Below, in pieces: positions 1 through 8,133 of a stretch of 64,000 nucleotides of DNA. The translations under genes and the position numbers were made by a program. The notes under the pieces are model-generated. The model worked only from the letters and a program-made list of their open reading frames with translations. It did no database searches and was not told the DNA's origin. The first letter of the stretch is position 1. Every line of letters begins with the position of its first letter. Source of the stretch: Blastococcus sp. TF02A-30 (GTDB lineage Bacteria > Actinomycetota > Actinomycetes > Mycobacteriales > Geodermatophilaceae); contig NZ_QOHJ01000001.1 in the NCBI RefSeq assembly GCF_003319185.1, positions 558,001 to 622,000 on the forward strand, in the 5' to 3' direction.

Positions 1-994
1 GGGTGGCCGCGGTGTGCCGCGCGTCGTGCAGGCGGGCGGGTGGCACCTTCGCCTCGGCCAGCAGCGCCCGCCATGCTCGGTGGTCGCTGCGCGGGTCGAG
101 GGGTCGGCCGTTCTCCTGGCAGAAGACGAGGTTGCCGTCCTCCCACCGCGACCCGGCCGCGATCCGCTCGGCGGCCTGCGCCGCCCGGTGCGCCCGCAAG
201 GCGTCTCGGAGTGGACCGGGCAGAGCGATGGTCCGTCGCCCCGCCCGGGACTTCGGCTGCACCAGGACGAGCCCGCGGCCGGGCTGTCGCTGCAGCGCCT
301 GGCGCACGGTCAGGGTGCCCGCGTCGAGGTTCACCGTGTCCCAGGTGAGGCCGAGTGCCTCGCCCTGACGCAGTCCGAGTGCCAGGGCTACCGACCACCG
401 CGCGGCGTTGCGTCGGCCCCTCGCTGCCTCGAGGACGCGCCGAGCGTCCTGGCCCGAGAGCGGCCGGACCTCGTCGCGCTCGACGCTCGGCGGGTCGACG
501 AGGGCGCAGACATTGCGCGCCACCCTGTCGCGCTGCATGGCGACCTTCAGCGCCCGAGAGAGCACCCGGTGCGCCTGGAGCACCGATGCCGGCGAGAGCC
601 CGCCGTCCTGGAGGTCGCTGTAGAGCTTCTCGACGTGCTCGGGCTGTAGGCGGTCGAGCCGGTGGTGGCCGATGCCCGGCACGAGCTGGTTGGCGACGAG
701 CTGGCGGTAGCGGACGAGGGTGGATGGGCGCACCTTGCGGGCGGCGATCGTGTCCAGCCAGTGCTCGAGCCACTGCCCGACCGTCGGCGCTCGCCCGGCC
801 GCGCCCGCGGTCCCCGCGTCTCGCTTCCGCTCGAGTTCTCGGACTTTCGCCACCACCTCGGCGCGCTTCATGCTGGAGACGTGCCGCCGGTCGCGGGCGC
901 CGTTCTCCTTGAGGCCCATCGATACCCAGCCGTGCCACCGACCGTCGTCGTCCCGGTAGATCGAGGACTCGCCGTTCCCTCGCTGCCTCGCCAT
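1..994 (-). CDS. int: Tyrosine recombinase (integrase), 3' end outside window
   Basis: Site-specific integrase that would insert and excise the element occupying the left 9.7 kb. Reading leftward from ATG at 994 gives 331 codons with no stop before the window edge, so the C-terminus, including the catalytic Tyr, is not visible. An N-terminal SAM-like core-binding region (about residues 70-165) is followed by the catalytic domain. The visible catalytic residues are R209 in GLRQGE, K248 in the beta-hairpin QPKSRAGRR, and H323/R326 in HDARHTAAT. The stop codon of the upstream repressor gene overlaps the ATG by one base (TGATG), so the two are probably translated together. The family commonly targets tRNA genes, which fits the tRNA-Lys fragment at the other end of the element. 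Confidence 0.95.
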   Translation of the reverse strand, partial: MARQRGNGESSIYRDDDGRWHGWVSMGLKENGARDRRHVSSMKRAEVVAKVRELERKRDAGTAGAAGRAPTVGQWLEHWLDTIAARKVRPSTLVRYRQLVANQLVPGIGHHRLDRLQPEHVEKLYSDLQDGGLSPASVLQAHRVLSRALKVAMQRDRVARNVCALVDPPSVERDEVRPLSGQDARRVLEAARGRRNAARWSVALALGLRQGEALGLTWDTVNLDAGTLTVRQALQRQPGRGLVLVQPKSRAGRRTIALPGPLRDALRAHRAAQAAERIAAGSRWEDGNLVFCQENGRPLDPRSDHRAWRALLAEAKVPPARLHDARHTAAT

Positions 995-1704
995 CAGTGC
1001 TCCCCGGCCTCGTCGCCGGCCCCCGGAGCGGGCTCCCCGCTCTTGCCGAGGTGGAACCGAAGTTCCGACAGCAGGGTGCGAGTGACATGGGCACGGCGCG
1101 CCTGCAGCGACCGCACGTCCTCGTCTGGCCGCGGCTCGACTCGGTGGTCGCGTTCAGCCGTCAGCGAGCGACCCCAGAGCTGCACCGCCGCGGTCTCGAC
1201 CGTGCGCGGCGTGACGCCGAGCCGTCGAGCAGCCTTGCGCGTCGCCTCCGCCTGTTCGCCCCAGGCCGTCCCGGAGTACGCCGGCCGCGACGGTGGGCTC
1301 GACGTCCGAGCGGCCTGCTCGACGTGTGCTGCCAGTAGTTCGCCGAGCATCTGTTCCGTCTCTGCCGACTGATCGCCGAGCAGTTGCCAGGACTCCGAGC
1401 TGCCGTGGAGCAGCGCCTCGAGGATCGCGCGGAGGGGCACCGATCCTCCTGGCAGTGCCACCTCGGTATCGGGGCCTCCCAGCAGGTCGCCGAGGGAGAG
1501 GTTGAGGGCGCTGCACAGCCCTGCGATCTCGAGCAGGGTGAGGGCTCCCCGACCGGTGACCACCTGGGTGACCCGGTTGCGCGTCCAGTCGAAGCCGAGG
1601 TCGGTCATGGCCTCGGCGAGGTCCTCGTGCCGCAGCTGTCGGCTCTTGAGGAGGTCGCCGAGGCGTCGGGCGAGCGGTGCTCTGAGTCCGTCCACGTCCG
1701 TCAA
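994..1704 (-). CDS. XRE-family helix-turn-helix regulator (element repressor candidate)
   Basis: Predicted 236-aa DNA-binding protein. Residues about 10-75 form a Cro/CI-type helix-turn-helix (a DLAEAMTDLG segment followed by VTQVVTGRGALTLLEIAGLCSALN). The remaining 160 residues are charged and helical without a fold I recognise; they include a possible second HTH-like segment (LGVTPRTVETAAVQLWG). It is encoded directly before the integrase with a one-base overlap, and divergently from the Xis-like gene. That is the usual position of a lysogeny repressor that also controls int and xis. The intergenic region to its right contains palindromes that could be its operators. The function as a repressor is inferred from domain and position. 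Confidence 0.8.
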   Translation of the reverse strand: MTDVDGLRAPLARRLGDLLKSRQLRHEDLAEAMTDLGFDWTRNRVTQVVTGRGALTLLEIAGLCSALNLSLGDLLGGPDTEVALPGGSVPLRAILEALLHGSSESWQLLGDQSAETEQMLGELLAAHVEQAARTSSPPSRPAYSGTAWGEQAEATRKAARRLGVTPRTVETAAVQLWGRSLTAERDHRVEPRPDEDVRSLQARRAHVTRTLLSELRFHLGKSGEPAPGAGDEAGEH

Positions 1705-1735
1705 CGTACGGAATGTGGCGTGCAGATGTCAACGC

Positions 1736-1764
1736 TTGACGGGCCCGTCGGCGTTCTTTAGCGT
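1736..1764 (+). promoter_or_regulatory. Putative sigma-70 promoter for the rightward element operon
   Basis: TTGACG (1736-1741) is followed after exactly 17 nt by TAGCGT (1759-1764), a reasonable actinobacterial -35/-10 pair pointing at the Xis-like gene. The palindrome TCAACGCTTGA (1729-1739) overlaps the -35, so a bound repressor would block RNA polymerase. The site is predicted from consensus only. Confidence 0.5.
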
Positions 1765-1774
1765 CCACGGTGTG

Positions 1775-1792
1775 GCGTTGGAATCCTAACGC
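1775..1792. promoter_or_regulatory. Palindromic operator candidate GCGTT-N8-AACGC
   Basis: An inverted repeat with arms GCGTT and AACGC sits between the predicted promoter and the Xis-like start. CAACG/CGTTG-type half-sites recur at about 1701, 1730 and 1752 in the same 110-bp divergent region. These are plausible sites for the adjacent XRE repressor. Confidence 0.4.
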
Positions 1793-1817
1793 TGAACCCT
1801 CAACTTGGAGAGCGCAC

Positions 1818-2006
1818 ATGCAACCCGTGCTCCTGCCGATCTACCCGGACACCGGACTCGCCCTCGGCGGGCTGGGCCGGACCAAGGTCTACGAGCTGAT
1901 CACCTCCGGCGAGCTGCGGACGGTCAAGATCGGTCGCCGCAGATTCGTCCCTGCCTCCGCGGTGGAGGAGTACGTCGCCCGGCTCGAGCAGCGGAGCGCC
2001 GCCTGA
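1818..2006 (+). CDS. AlpA/excisionase-like HTH protein
   Basis: A 62-aa protein with a winged-helix domain of the excisionase/AlpA (HTH_17) type: the ordered segment GGLGRTKVYELITSGEL is followed by KIGRRRFVPASAVEEYVARL. Such proteins bend DNA for excision or act as small activators. The ATG at 1818 is chosen over an upstream in-frame start because GGAG (1807-1810) lies 7 nt before it and the HTH domain begins shortly after. It is the first gene of the rightward operon and is divergent from the repressor and integrase. A role as recombination directionality factor is likely but not proven; it could instead be a transcriptional activator. Confidence 0.8.
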   Translation: MQPVLLPIYPDTGLALGGLGRTKVYELITSGELRTVKIGRRRFVPASAVEEYVARLEQRSAA

Positions 2007-2071
2007 TGGAGCTCCTGCCCTCTCAGCGGCCAGCAGCCTGTGCTCGACCGCAACGCTGGTCCGGAACGTGA
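2006..2071 (+). CDS. Possible 21-aa leader or coupling peptide
   Basis: A short ORF starts at the ATG of TGATG, overlapping the Xis-like stop by one base. It ends in a TGA that overlaps the GTG start of the next gene (GTGA). It would hand ribosomes across the 61-bp gap between these two genes. No RBS of its own and no recognisable motif is seen, so it may be translated only by re-initiation or be a chance ORF. Confidence 0.25.
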   Translation: MELLPSQRPAACARPQRWSGT

Positions 2072-2433
2072 CCCGCCGGCGAGGGGATGGCCCTATCCCC
2101 CCGGCCGCGGTCGAGCTGCAGCCCGGTCAGCGGTTGGCGGTCCTCGACGACACCGGTGCGGTGGTGCGCGTGCTGGAGGCCGGTCCCGCCGCACCTCCGG
2201 TCGACGTCCCGCCGTTCGCCGAAGTCGTCTCGGTCACTGCCGGCCGGGATACCCGATTCCTGCAGGTGTCCTGCCCGCTGTGCGGCAAGGTGCATCACCA
2301 CGCGCACCCCTGGGACGACGACGCCTCGGAGACCGGTCGGGTCGCTCACTGTGGTCGCGGCGACTACCGCATCGCCATCCCGGCGGTGAAGCTGGTAGGC
2401 CCGGGGCGCGCTGGTCGAGGCGGTGCCCGGTGA
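2068..2433 (+). CDS. Small Cys/His-containing protein of the element, unknown function
   Basis: A 121-aa protein starting at GTG 2068; the frame is open upstream but contains no other plausible start. The middle carries a possible metal-binding cluster, CPLCGKVHHHAHP, followed by a further HC pair about 20 residues on, which suggests a small zinc ribbon. The rest is a beta-rich Pro/Val stretch. Its stop overlaps the GTG of the primase-like gene (GTGA at 2430-2433), so the two are translationally coupled and may act together in element replication. I do not recognise a named family. Confidence 0.65.
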   Translation: MTRRRGDGPIPPAAVELQPGQRLAVLDDTGAVVRVLEAGPAAPPVDVPPFAEVVSVTAGRDTRFLQVSCPLCGKVHHHAHPWDDDASETGRVAHCGRGDYRIAIPAVKLVGPGRAGRGGAR

Positions 2434-4862
2434 GCGCGCCGACGATCACGGGCACCCCGCTGCTCGAGGCCGCGGTCGCCCTGCACGGCGCAGGGCTGTG
2501 CGTGCTGCCCGCCGCTCAGGACGGGACCAAGCGACCCGCGATCGAGTGGCGCGAGTACCAGGAGCGCCGCCCCGACGAGTCCCAGCTCCGGCGCTGGTTC
2601 GGTGGCGACCGTGAGGGGCTCGGCGTCGTCTGTGGCGCCGTCTCCGGCGGGCTCGAGCTGACCGAACTCGAGGGCCGCGCGGTCGAGGCCGGCGCACTGC
2701 GGGCACTGGTCGCCGCGGTCGCCGACGCCGGCGAGCAGGCGCTGTGGGACAAGCTGGTCAGCGGCCACGTCGTTCGCTCGCCCTCGGGCGGGCTCCACTT
2801 CTTCTACCGGCTGGTCGACGCCGAGGTGCCGGGCAACCAGAAGCTGGCCGCCACCGCCGACCACGTCACCCTGGCCGAGACGCGCGGCGAGGGCGGCTGG
2901 GTCATCACCGCTCCCTCGGGCGGACGGGTCCACCCGAGGGAAGGCTCCTGGACCGTGCTCACGGGGTCGCCGGCCGGCATCCCGACGATCACCGGTGAGG
3001 AGCGCGAGCGGTTCCACGCGCTTATCCGGGCCACGCTGGACGAGCGCCCGGTGCCTCAGCCGGTGTCGGCCTCTGCCTTCCAGCAGCCGGGCTCGTCGTC
3101 CCCGGGCGGCGGTGCCTCGCCGGGCGACGACTACGCCGCCCGCACCTCCTGGGTCGACGTCCTCGAGCCGGCCGGCTGGACGCGGGTGTTCGCCAAGGGC
3201 GAGGTCACCTACTGGCGCCGGCCGGGCAAGCGGCACGGCATCTCGGCCTCGACGGGCTACGGGGGCGACTGGCTCTACGTGTTCACGTCCTCGACGGAGT
3301 TCGAGCCCGAGCGGACCTACACCCGGTTCGGCGCCTACGCCGTGCTCGAGCATGACGGTGATCACCGTGCGGCGGCGAAGGTGCTGGTCGACCGGGGATT
3401 CGGCCGGCGCCCGGAGCCCGACGTGGCGCAGCACCCGGTGCCGGTCGCCGCGCCGTGCAGCCTCGACCAGGCGCACGAGGCGTTCCGTCGCTGGCTCGGG
3501 GACGCCTACGACCTGCAGGGCCTCGACGTCGTGCTCGCCGCCGCCGCGGTCGAGCAGCTCGACGGCGACCCGGTGTGGCTGCTCATGGTCAGCGGCCCGG
3601 GCAACGCCAAGACCGAGACGGTCGGCGCCCTGGCCGGCGCCGGCGCACACGTCACCTCGACGATCAGCAGCGAGGGGGCGCTGCTGTCGGCGACGTCGAA
3701 GAAGGAGCGGACCACCGACGCGACCGGCGGGCTGCTGCGGAAGCTCGGCGACCGCGGGCTGCTGGTGATCAAGGACTTCACCACGATCCTGTCCATGAGC
3801 CGCGACCCCCGGGCGGCGGTGCTGGCCGCGCTCCGCGAGGTCTACGACGGGCGCTGGGAGCGCAACGTGGGCACCGACGGCGGTCGCACGCTGACCTGGA
3901 CCGGGCGGCTGGCGGTCATCGGCGGCGTCACCACCGCCTACGACAGCGCGCACGCGGTCATCGCCGCGATGGGTGACCGCTTCGCCCTGGTCCGCGTCGA
4001 CTCCGGCACCGGCCGGCTGACCTCCGGTCGGAAGGCGCTGGCCAACGTCGGCTCGGAGGTGCAGATGCGCGCCGAGCTGGCCGAGGCCGCCGGAGGCGTC
4101 CTGGCGCAGGTCCGGCCGGGAGCGGCACGGCTGACCGACGCCGACGAGCGCGAGTTGCTCGGGCTGGCCGACCTCGTGACCCTGAGCCGCACCGCGGTCG
4201 AGCGCGACGGTCGCGGGGAGGTCGTCGACGCGCACATGCCCGAGGCGCCGACCCGGTTCGCCAAGATGCTCGGGCAGCTCGTCCGGGGCGGGCTCGCGCT
4301 GGGCATCGACCGCGCCGACGCAATGGGACTGGCACGGCGGGTGGCTCGGGACTCGGTGCCGCCGCTCCGGCTGACGCTGCTGGCCGACCTGCTCGACGTG
4401 CCGAACTCCACCACGGCGCAGGTGCGGAAGCGGGTCCAGAAGCCCCGCTCCACCGTGGACCGCGCTCTGCAGGAGCTGCACGTCCTCGGGCTGCTGCGCC
4501 AGCACGACCTGCCCGGCGGCAGCAGCTGGGTCTACGAGCTGTCCGAGGTCGTCGACCCGTCGGTCCTGCGCGCCCTGGTCGTAACCAGAAATGTCACTAC
4601 ACCGGGATCAAGGGATCAAGAAGAGAGGTCGGCGCTTGCTCCACCTACTGACATTTCTGGTGACGGCTCGCTGTTCGCGCCGCTGTCCGGCCCCCGGGCA
4701 GTAGCCGCCGAGCCCGCCGCCGCCCCTGCCCCTGCCGGCCACTGCGAGGTCTGCGGCCTCGGCCTCGATCCCGTGCTCGGCCAGGGCGCGCTGCACCCGC
4801 AGTGCGCCGAGGTGGTCGCCGCCCCGCCCGCTGCTCGTGGGGGTGCATCGGCATGCGGATGA
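2430..4862 (+). CDS. Bifunctional primase-polymerase / ATPase replication protein
   Basis: An 810-aa replication protein of the type found in actinobacterial phages and integrative elements. I place the start at GTG 2430 (coupled to the previous stop) because the prim-pol domain begins immediately after; the longer open frame to 2040 adds only Arg-rich sequence. Residues about 1-200 match the prim-pol (archaeo-eukaryotic primase-like) domain: GTKRPAIEWREYQ, GLGVVCGAVSGGLELTELEG, SPSGGLHFFYR and GGWVITAPSGG. The usual acidic pair appears as E-L-E. An ATPase region follows with a P-loop-like GPGNAKT at residues 389-395, where the canonical Gly before Lys is Ala. The C-terminus has a winged-helix-like segment (TTAQVRKRVQKPRSTVDRAL) and a CxxC...HxxC zinc motif from about residue 772. 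It probably primes or replicates the excised element. Confidence 0.85.
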   Translation: MSAPTITGTPLLEAAVALHGAGLCVLPAAQDGTKRPAIEWREYQERRPDESQLRRWFGGDREGLGVVCGAVSGGLELTELEGRAVEAGALRALVAAVADAGEQALWDKLVSGHVVRSPSGGLHFFYRLVDAEVPGNQKLAATADHVTLAETRGEGGWVITAPSGGRVHPREGSWTVLTGSPAGIPTITGEERERFHALIRATLDERPVPQPVSASAFQQPGSSSPGGGASPGDDYAARTSWVDVLEPAGWTRVFAKGEVTYWRRPGKRHGISASTGYGGDWLYVFTSSTEFEPERTYTRFGAYAVLEHDGDHRAAAKVLVDRGFGRRPEPDVAQHPVPVAAPCSLDQAHEAFRRWLGDAYDLQGLDVVLAAAAVEQLDGDPVWLLMVSGPGNAKTETVGALAGAGAHVTSTISSEGALLSATSKKERTTDATGGLLRKLGDRGLLVIKDFTTILSMSRDPRAAVLAALREVYDGRWERNVGTDGGRTLTWTGRLAVIGGVTTAYDSAHAVIAAMGDRFALVRVDSGTGRLTSGRKALANVGSEVQMRAELAEAAGGVLAQVRPGAARLTDADERELLGLADLVTLSRTAVERDGRGEVVDAHMPEAPTRFAKMLGQLVRGGLALGIDRADAMGLARRVARDSVPPLRLTLLADLLDVPNSTTAQVRKRVQKPRSTVDRALQELHVLGLLRQHDLPGGSSWVYELSEVVDPSVLRALVVTRNVTTPGSRDQEERSALAPPTDISGDGSLFAPLSGPRAVAAEPAAAPAPAGHCEVCGLGLDPVLGQGALHPQCAEVVAAPPAARGGASACG

Positions 4863-5052
4863 CGCCGACCCCCGGGGAGGGCCGGGTCCGATCTTCGGAG
4901 CCTCGCCGCCCCACGACCCCGGCCGCCGGGTTTCTCTCCCCGCCGAACGAGCCGTTCTGCCGGCCCTCCTGACGCGCCCGTTGACCTCCCACTCCACCCG
5001 TCACCTCTCCGTTCGGCGACCTACCGAACGGCACCACCTTCTGGAGCCCCCC

Positions 5053-5289
5053 ATGCTGATCACCCAGCTCGATCTCGCCGGCCTCTCCGATGACCAGGTC
5101 CGGCGCATGGTCGTCGCCCTCCGCGACTCCGCCGAGGGCGCCCCGGTGTCGGCCCGCCGCTACACCGACCGCCACGCTGCCGCGCTCGTGCGGGCGCTCA
5201 ACAACCGTCACCGCGCGCTCGCCGTGGCCGAGCTGGACCTGCTCGAAGACGAGGAATCGGAGGGCGAACTCATCGACAGACGCGGATAG
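5053..5289 (+). CDS. Small protein of unknown function
   Basis: A 78-aa predicted soluble, mostly helical protein rich in Asp, Glu and Arg, with an acidic C-terminal stretch. The ATG at 5053 has GGAG at 5043-5046. It follows the primase gene after 190 bp in which I see no other gene. No domain is recognised. By position it belongs to the element's accessory or replication genes. A long hairpin follows it. Confidence 0.6.
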   Translation: MLITQLDLAGLSDDQVRRMVVALRDSAEGAPVSARRYTDRHAAALVRALNNRHRALAVAELDLLEDEESEGELIDRRG

Positions 5290-5320
5290 GCGGTGATCGC
5301 ACGGCTGGCCCATCACGCGC

Positions 5321-5356
5321 CGGAGGGCGCCCTCTCCGTAGAGAGAACGCCCTCCG
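5321..5356. terminator. Bidirectional terminator hairpin
   Basis: Perfect 9-bp arms CGGAGGGCG (5321-5329) and CGCCCTCCG (5348-5356) enclose a nested CTCT/AGAG stem. It lies between the convergent ends of the 78-aa gene and the leftward 52-aa gene, so it can end both transcripts. There is no T-tract, as is common in GC-rich actinobacteria. Confidence 0.6.
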
Positions 5357-5368
5357 GTTGGAACCTCG

Positions 5369-5527
5369 TCAGCGTGGCTGACTGGTGCCCTGTGGCCGCG
5401 ATGTGGCCTGCTCGACTGCGCGGCGTGCGGCCTCGCGCGCCTGGCGATCGGCGACGCTGGTCGCCTGGGTCTCCTGCTGCGCGGCCTTCTCGTAGACGGC
5501 GGGTGGGATCGGGGGCAGATCAGCCAT
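5369..5527 (-). CDS. Small hydrophilic protein, unknown
   Basis: Predicted 52-aa protein starting at ATG 5527 with the sequence MADLPPIPPAVYEKAAQQE. It is Gln, Ala and Arg rich and probably helical. A longer open frame to 5836 exists but upstream residues look like random GC-rich translation, and it would overlap the capsid gene. Only a weak GAGG-type RBS is seen. It is convergent with the 78-aa gene and divergent from the capsid gene. The gene call itself is uncertain. Confidence 0.4.
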   Translation of the reverse strand: MADLPPIPPAVYEKAAQQETQATSVADRQAREAARRAVEQATSRPQGTSQPR

Positions 5528-5825
5528 GCTGCGCCTCGCTCTCGTCGTCCTCACGCCCTGGCGCGTAAGGATGTGAACCATGACACAGTTGCTGGTTGCC
5601 ACCCAGGGCCTTAATGCCCTGGTGCGCGCCTCCCTGTAGCGTCCTCGGCGACGGAATCGCCCCACCGGAGAGTGCGGGCACCGTCCGAACCGCGGGTCTC
5701 GCCGCCACAGAGTTGGCCGGGATCGCCGGGTGGCCACGGAGCTGGCCGCTCGTCGGAGACGCCAGGGATCAGTCCCTCGCTGCTGCGCGCCCTCTGCGCG
5801 CCCCCTCCGACAGGAGCCCACTCCC

Positions 5826-7184
5826 ATGACCATCACCTACGCCCGCCTGCAGAACAGCAACGACCACGACCTCCGCACCCTCGGCGACAAGCTGATCGAG
5901 GCCCGCAAGGTCGTCCGCGAGGTCCGGGACGCCCACTGGGCGACCATGAGCCGGATCAACGATGCCGCCCAGGCCGCCGGCCGCGACCTCACCAAGGCGC
6001 AGCGCGCGGACTATGACACCGCGGAGCGCGCCCTGGACGAGGCCACCCGCATCGGCCAGAAGATCGACGACGAGCTGTTCATGCGGACTCAGCGTGAGGG
6101 CATCACCGGCGGCGGCTTCTTGGTCGACCACGAGGGGCGCCGCACCGGCCTCGAGGGCGGCACCTCGGAGTACCGGGACGGCGACCCCCTCACCGATCGG
6201 CAGACCTTCGCCGGCTTCGTCCGCTCCCGCGGCCTGGCTCGCGAGGAGGAGTCCGAGGGTCTGAGCCTGCAGAAGTACCTGCGCGGCGCCCTGTTCGGCG
6301 AGTGGCGCGGCGCCGAGGCCGAGCGCCGGGCGATGTCCGGCCTGGCCGCCGCCAACGGGCAGGTGCTGATCCCGACCGTGCTGGCCGCGTCCGTCATCGA
6401 CCTGGCCCGCGCCGAGAGCCGTGTGCTGCAGGCCGGAGCCCGTCTGGTGCCGATGGCCAACCGGCAGCTGGACGTCGCGCGGTGGGTCAAGGATCCCGAG
6501 CCGCAGTGGCGCGGTGAGACCGAGGCCATCGCCGAGGATGACGCCACGATGGACAAGGTCACCCTCGAGGCCCGGTCGTTGGCGGTGGTCACCAAGATCA
6601 CGCGCGAGCTGGTCGAGGACACCAACATCGAGGCCGAGCTCCGCCGGGCGCTGGCCCTGAGCTTCGCCCTCAAGATCGACCACGCGGCCCTCTACGGGGC
6701 CGGCGACGACGAGCCCACCGGGCTGGTCAACACGACCGGCGTCGTCACGACCGACGTGGCGGCCAATGGCGGCCCGCCGAGCTGGGACGTGCTCGTGGAC
6801 TCCGTCGGGCGCGTCCGCGACGTCAACGAGTCCCCGACGGCGCAGATCATGGCCGACCGCACCGCTCGGTCCCTGGCCAAGCTGCGCGCCGAGCCCGACG
6901 GTGCCTACCTGCCGGCCCCGCAGTACCTCGACGGCGTCCGGCGGCTCACCACGTCGCAGGTGCCGGTCAACCTGGCCACGGGCACCAGCGTGGACACGTC
7001 CGACGTCATCACCGGCGACTTCTCGCAGCTCCTGATCGGCGTCCGCACGGCGCTGACCATGAGCGTCCTGCAGGAGCGGTACATGGTCGAGGAGGGCTCG
7101 TTCGGCCTCGTCGGCTGGTACCGGGGCGACGTCGCCGTCGCCCGCCCGAAGGCGTTCGACATCGTCCGCGGCGTCCGCCCGTGA
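5826..7184 (+). CDS. HK97-family phage major capsid protein
   Basis: A 452-aa protein. Residues about 1-95 are helical and charged (DKLIEARKVVREVRDA, TKAQRADYDTAERALDEATRI), like the delta or scaffold region of HK97 capsid precursors. From about residue 165 the HK97 fold follows: VLIPTVLAASVIDLARAESR, LDVARWVKDPEPQWRGE, VTKITRELVEDTNIEAEL, DEPTGLVN, and the C-terminal YMVEEGSFGLVGWYRGD. AGGAG at about 5811 precedes the ATG. It is the only virion gene in the element: there is no protease, portal, terminase or tail gene nearby. It may form small capsids, package with help from another phage, or be a relic. The frame is intact and codon use looks like the neighbours. Confidence 0.93.
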   Translation: MTITYARLQNSNDHDLRTLGDKLIEARKVVREVRDAHWATMSRINDAAQAAGRDLTKAQRADYDTAERALDEATRIGQKIDDELFMRTQREGITGGGFLVDHEGRRTGLEGGTSEYRDGDPLTDRQTFAGFVRSRGLAREEESEGLSLQKYLRGALFGEWRGAEAERRAMSGLAAANGQVLIPTVLAASVIDLARAESRVLQAGARLVPMANRQLDVARWVKDPEPQWRGETEAIAEDDATMDKVTLEARSLAVVTKITRELVEDTNIEAELRRALALSFALKIDHAALYGAGDDEPTGLVNTTGVVTTDVAANGGPPSWDVLVDSVGRVRDVNESPTAQIMADRTARSLAKLRAEPDGAYLPAPQYLDGVRRLTTSQVPVNLATGTSVDTSDVITGDFSQLLIGVRTALTMSVLQERYMVEEGSFGLVGWYRGDVAVARPKAFDIVRGVRP

Positions 7185-7206
7185 CGGTGATCCCCTAGAC
7201 CTCGAT

Positions 7207-7250
7207 CCCCGGCCGCCGTCCTCGTCGCGGAGCTGCTGCGGCGGCCGGGG
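7207..7250 (+). terminator. Terminator hairpin after the capsid gene
   Basis: Perfect 12-bp arms CCCCGGCCGCCG (7207-7218) and CGGCGGCCGGGG (7239-7250) with a 20-nt loop lie 22 bp after the capsid stop. The hairpin sits between convergent genes and could also stop transcription of the leftward restriction gene. Confidence 0.6.
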
Positions 7251-7293
7251 CTCGAGCCGCGTGTGCCCGTGATCGGGCCTGTTGCGTGGAGTG

Positions 7294-8133
7294 TCACAGG
7301 AAGCCGCGGAGGCGTGCGACTTCCTCTAGGTCGGCCCTGAAATCACCCAGCGTGGCCAACGTGTACATGCCGTCGATCTGCTGCTGTTCCCAAAGCGAAT
7401 GGATTCGGCGCAGGTCTGCCTGTCGCGACTTCCAGCCGATGCCGTCTATTACTGCCATGACGAATTGGCGCGGCAGGCGGACCTCGGCCATCTCCTCGAT
7501 CTCTCGAACCGCATCGGTCAGCTTGCTGCCGGTGCTGTCGAAGCCCTTGGCGGCCACGGCTATGGCAGCGTCGCCTCCACCTGGCACGACGAGGTCGCAC
7601 GGGGCTGTGCGGCCATTTCGCCCGACGAAGCGCGTCCGCGTCTCGTAGTCCAGTCCGAGGTCCTCCGCGATAGCTTCGATCTCGTCCTCGATGCGCCGCC
7701 CGGCCGCCCCCGCTCTCGCGGCTGTAGCGCGCGTTCCGGCCCGAGCGACGAGAATGTCTCCGAAGTCGTACCGGCGATCACGCTGGATGGTCAGAAGGCG
7801 AACAAGATCGAACTCCTCTTCCAAGAACTCGATCAGTTCGTATGGGCGCGCGCGGGCGATGCTGACCCAGCCGGACGAGCCCAACGCGTGCCTCAGCGTG
7901 TTCTTGAGGCGCTCCTGCGACAGCCCGACCGTAAGTCCGAGTGCTGGCACCCATTCCGGGTGGTCGTTCGCCCACGTGGCCAGCGTGGCGGTGTCGATCT
8001 CCGGGAGCTCGTACAAGCTCTGTGCGGCCTCAATGAGGGCTGCCGACTCAGGGGTGCCGGCCGTCGGATCGAGGTGGATCGAAAGGCGTCCGAGTGAGTC
8101 GATGTACTCCTCGAACGACGGGATGCCCCTCAC
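7294..8133 (-). CDS. Type II restriction endonuclease (DpnII-like), partner of the adjacent methylase
   Basis: A 279-aa protein encoded directly after a D12-class adenine methylase with a 4-bp ATGA overlap, the usual arrangement of a restriction pair. The C-terminal half resembles DpnII-type endonucleases: a CDLVVP core strand (D180), then AVAAKGFDSTGSKLTDA (K196), and VIDGIGWKSRQADLRRI. The expected PD-(D/E)xK glutamate two residues before the Lys is Ala194, so either the acidic residue has moved or the enzyme is impaired. Helix 148-158 (RRIEDEIEAIAED) could supply an acidic ligand. Base composition of this pair is visibly less GC-rich than flanking genes, which suggests separate acquisition. 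The recognition sequence is unknown; the family assignment is moderate. Confidence 0.7.
   Translation of the reverse strand: MRGIPSFEEYIDSLGRLSIHLDPTAGTPESAALIEAAQSLYELPEIDTATLATWANDHPEWVPALGLTVGLSQERLKNTLRHALGSSGWVSIARARPYELIEFLEEEFDLVRLLTIQRDRRYDFGDILVARAGTRATAARAGAAGRRIEDEIEAIAEDLGLDYETRTRFVGRNGRTAPCDLVVPGGGDAAIAVAAKGFDSTGSKLTDAVREIEEMAEVRLPRQFVMAVIDGIGWKSRQADLRRIHSLWEQQQIDGMYTLATLGDFRADLEEVARLRGFL

Noticed and set aside
2364-4505. 713-aa leftward ORF opposite the prim-pol gene
   Set aside because: It is a shadow frame of GC-rich coding DNA; low-complexity composition and no domain, while the + strand has clear prim-pol motifs.
5596-5829. 77-aa rightward ORF upstream of the capsid gene
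   Set aside because: No RBS and random-looking composition; it ends at the capsid RBS and is likely non-coding.
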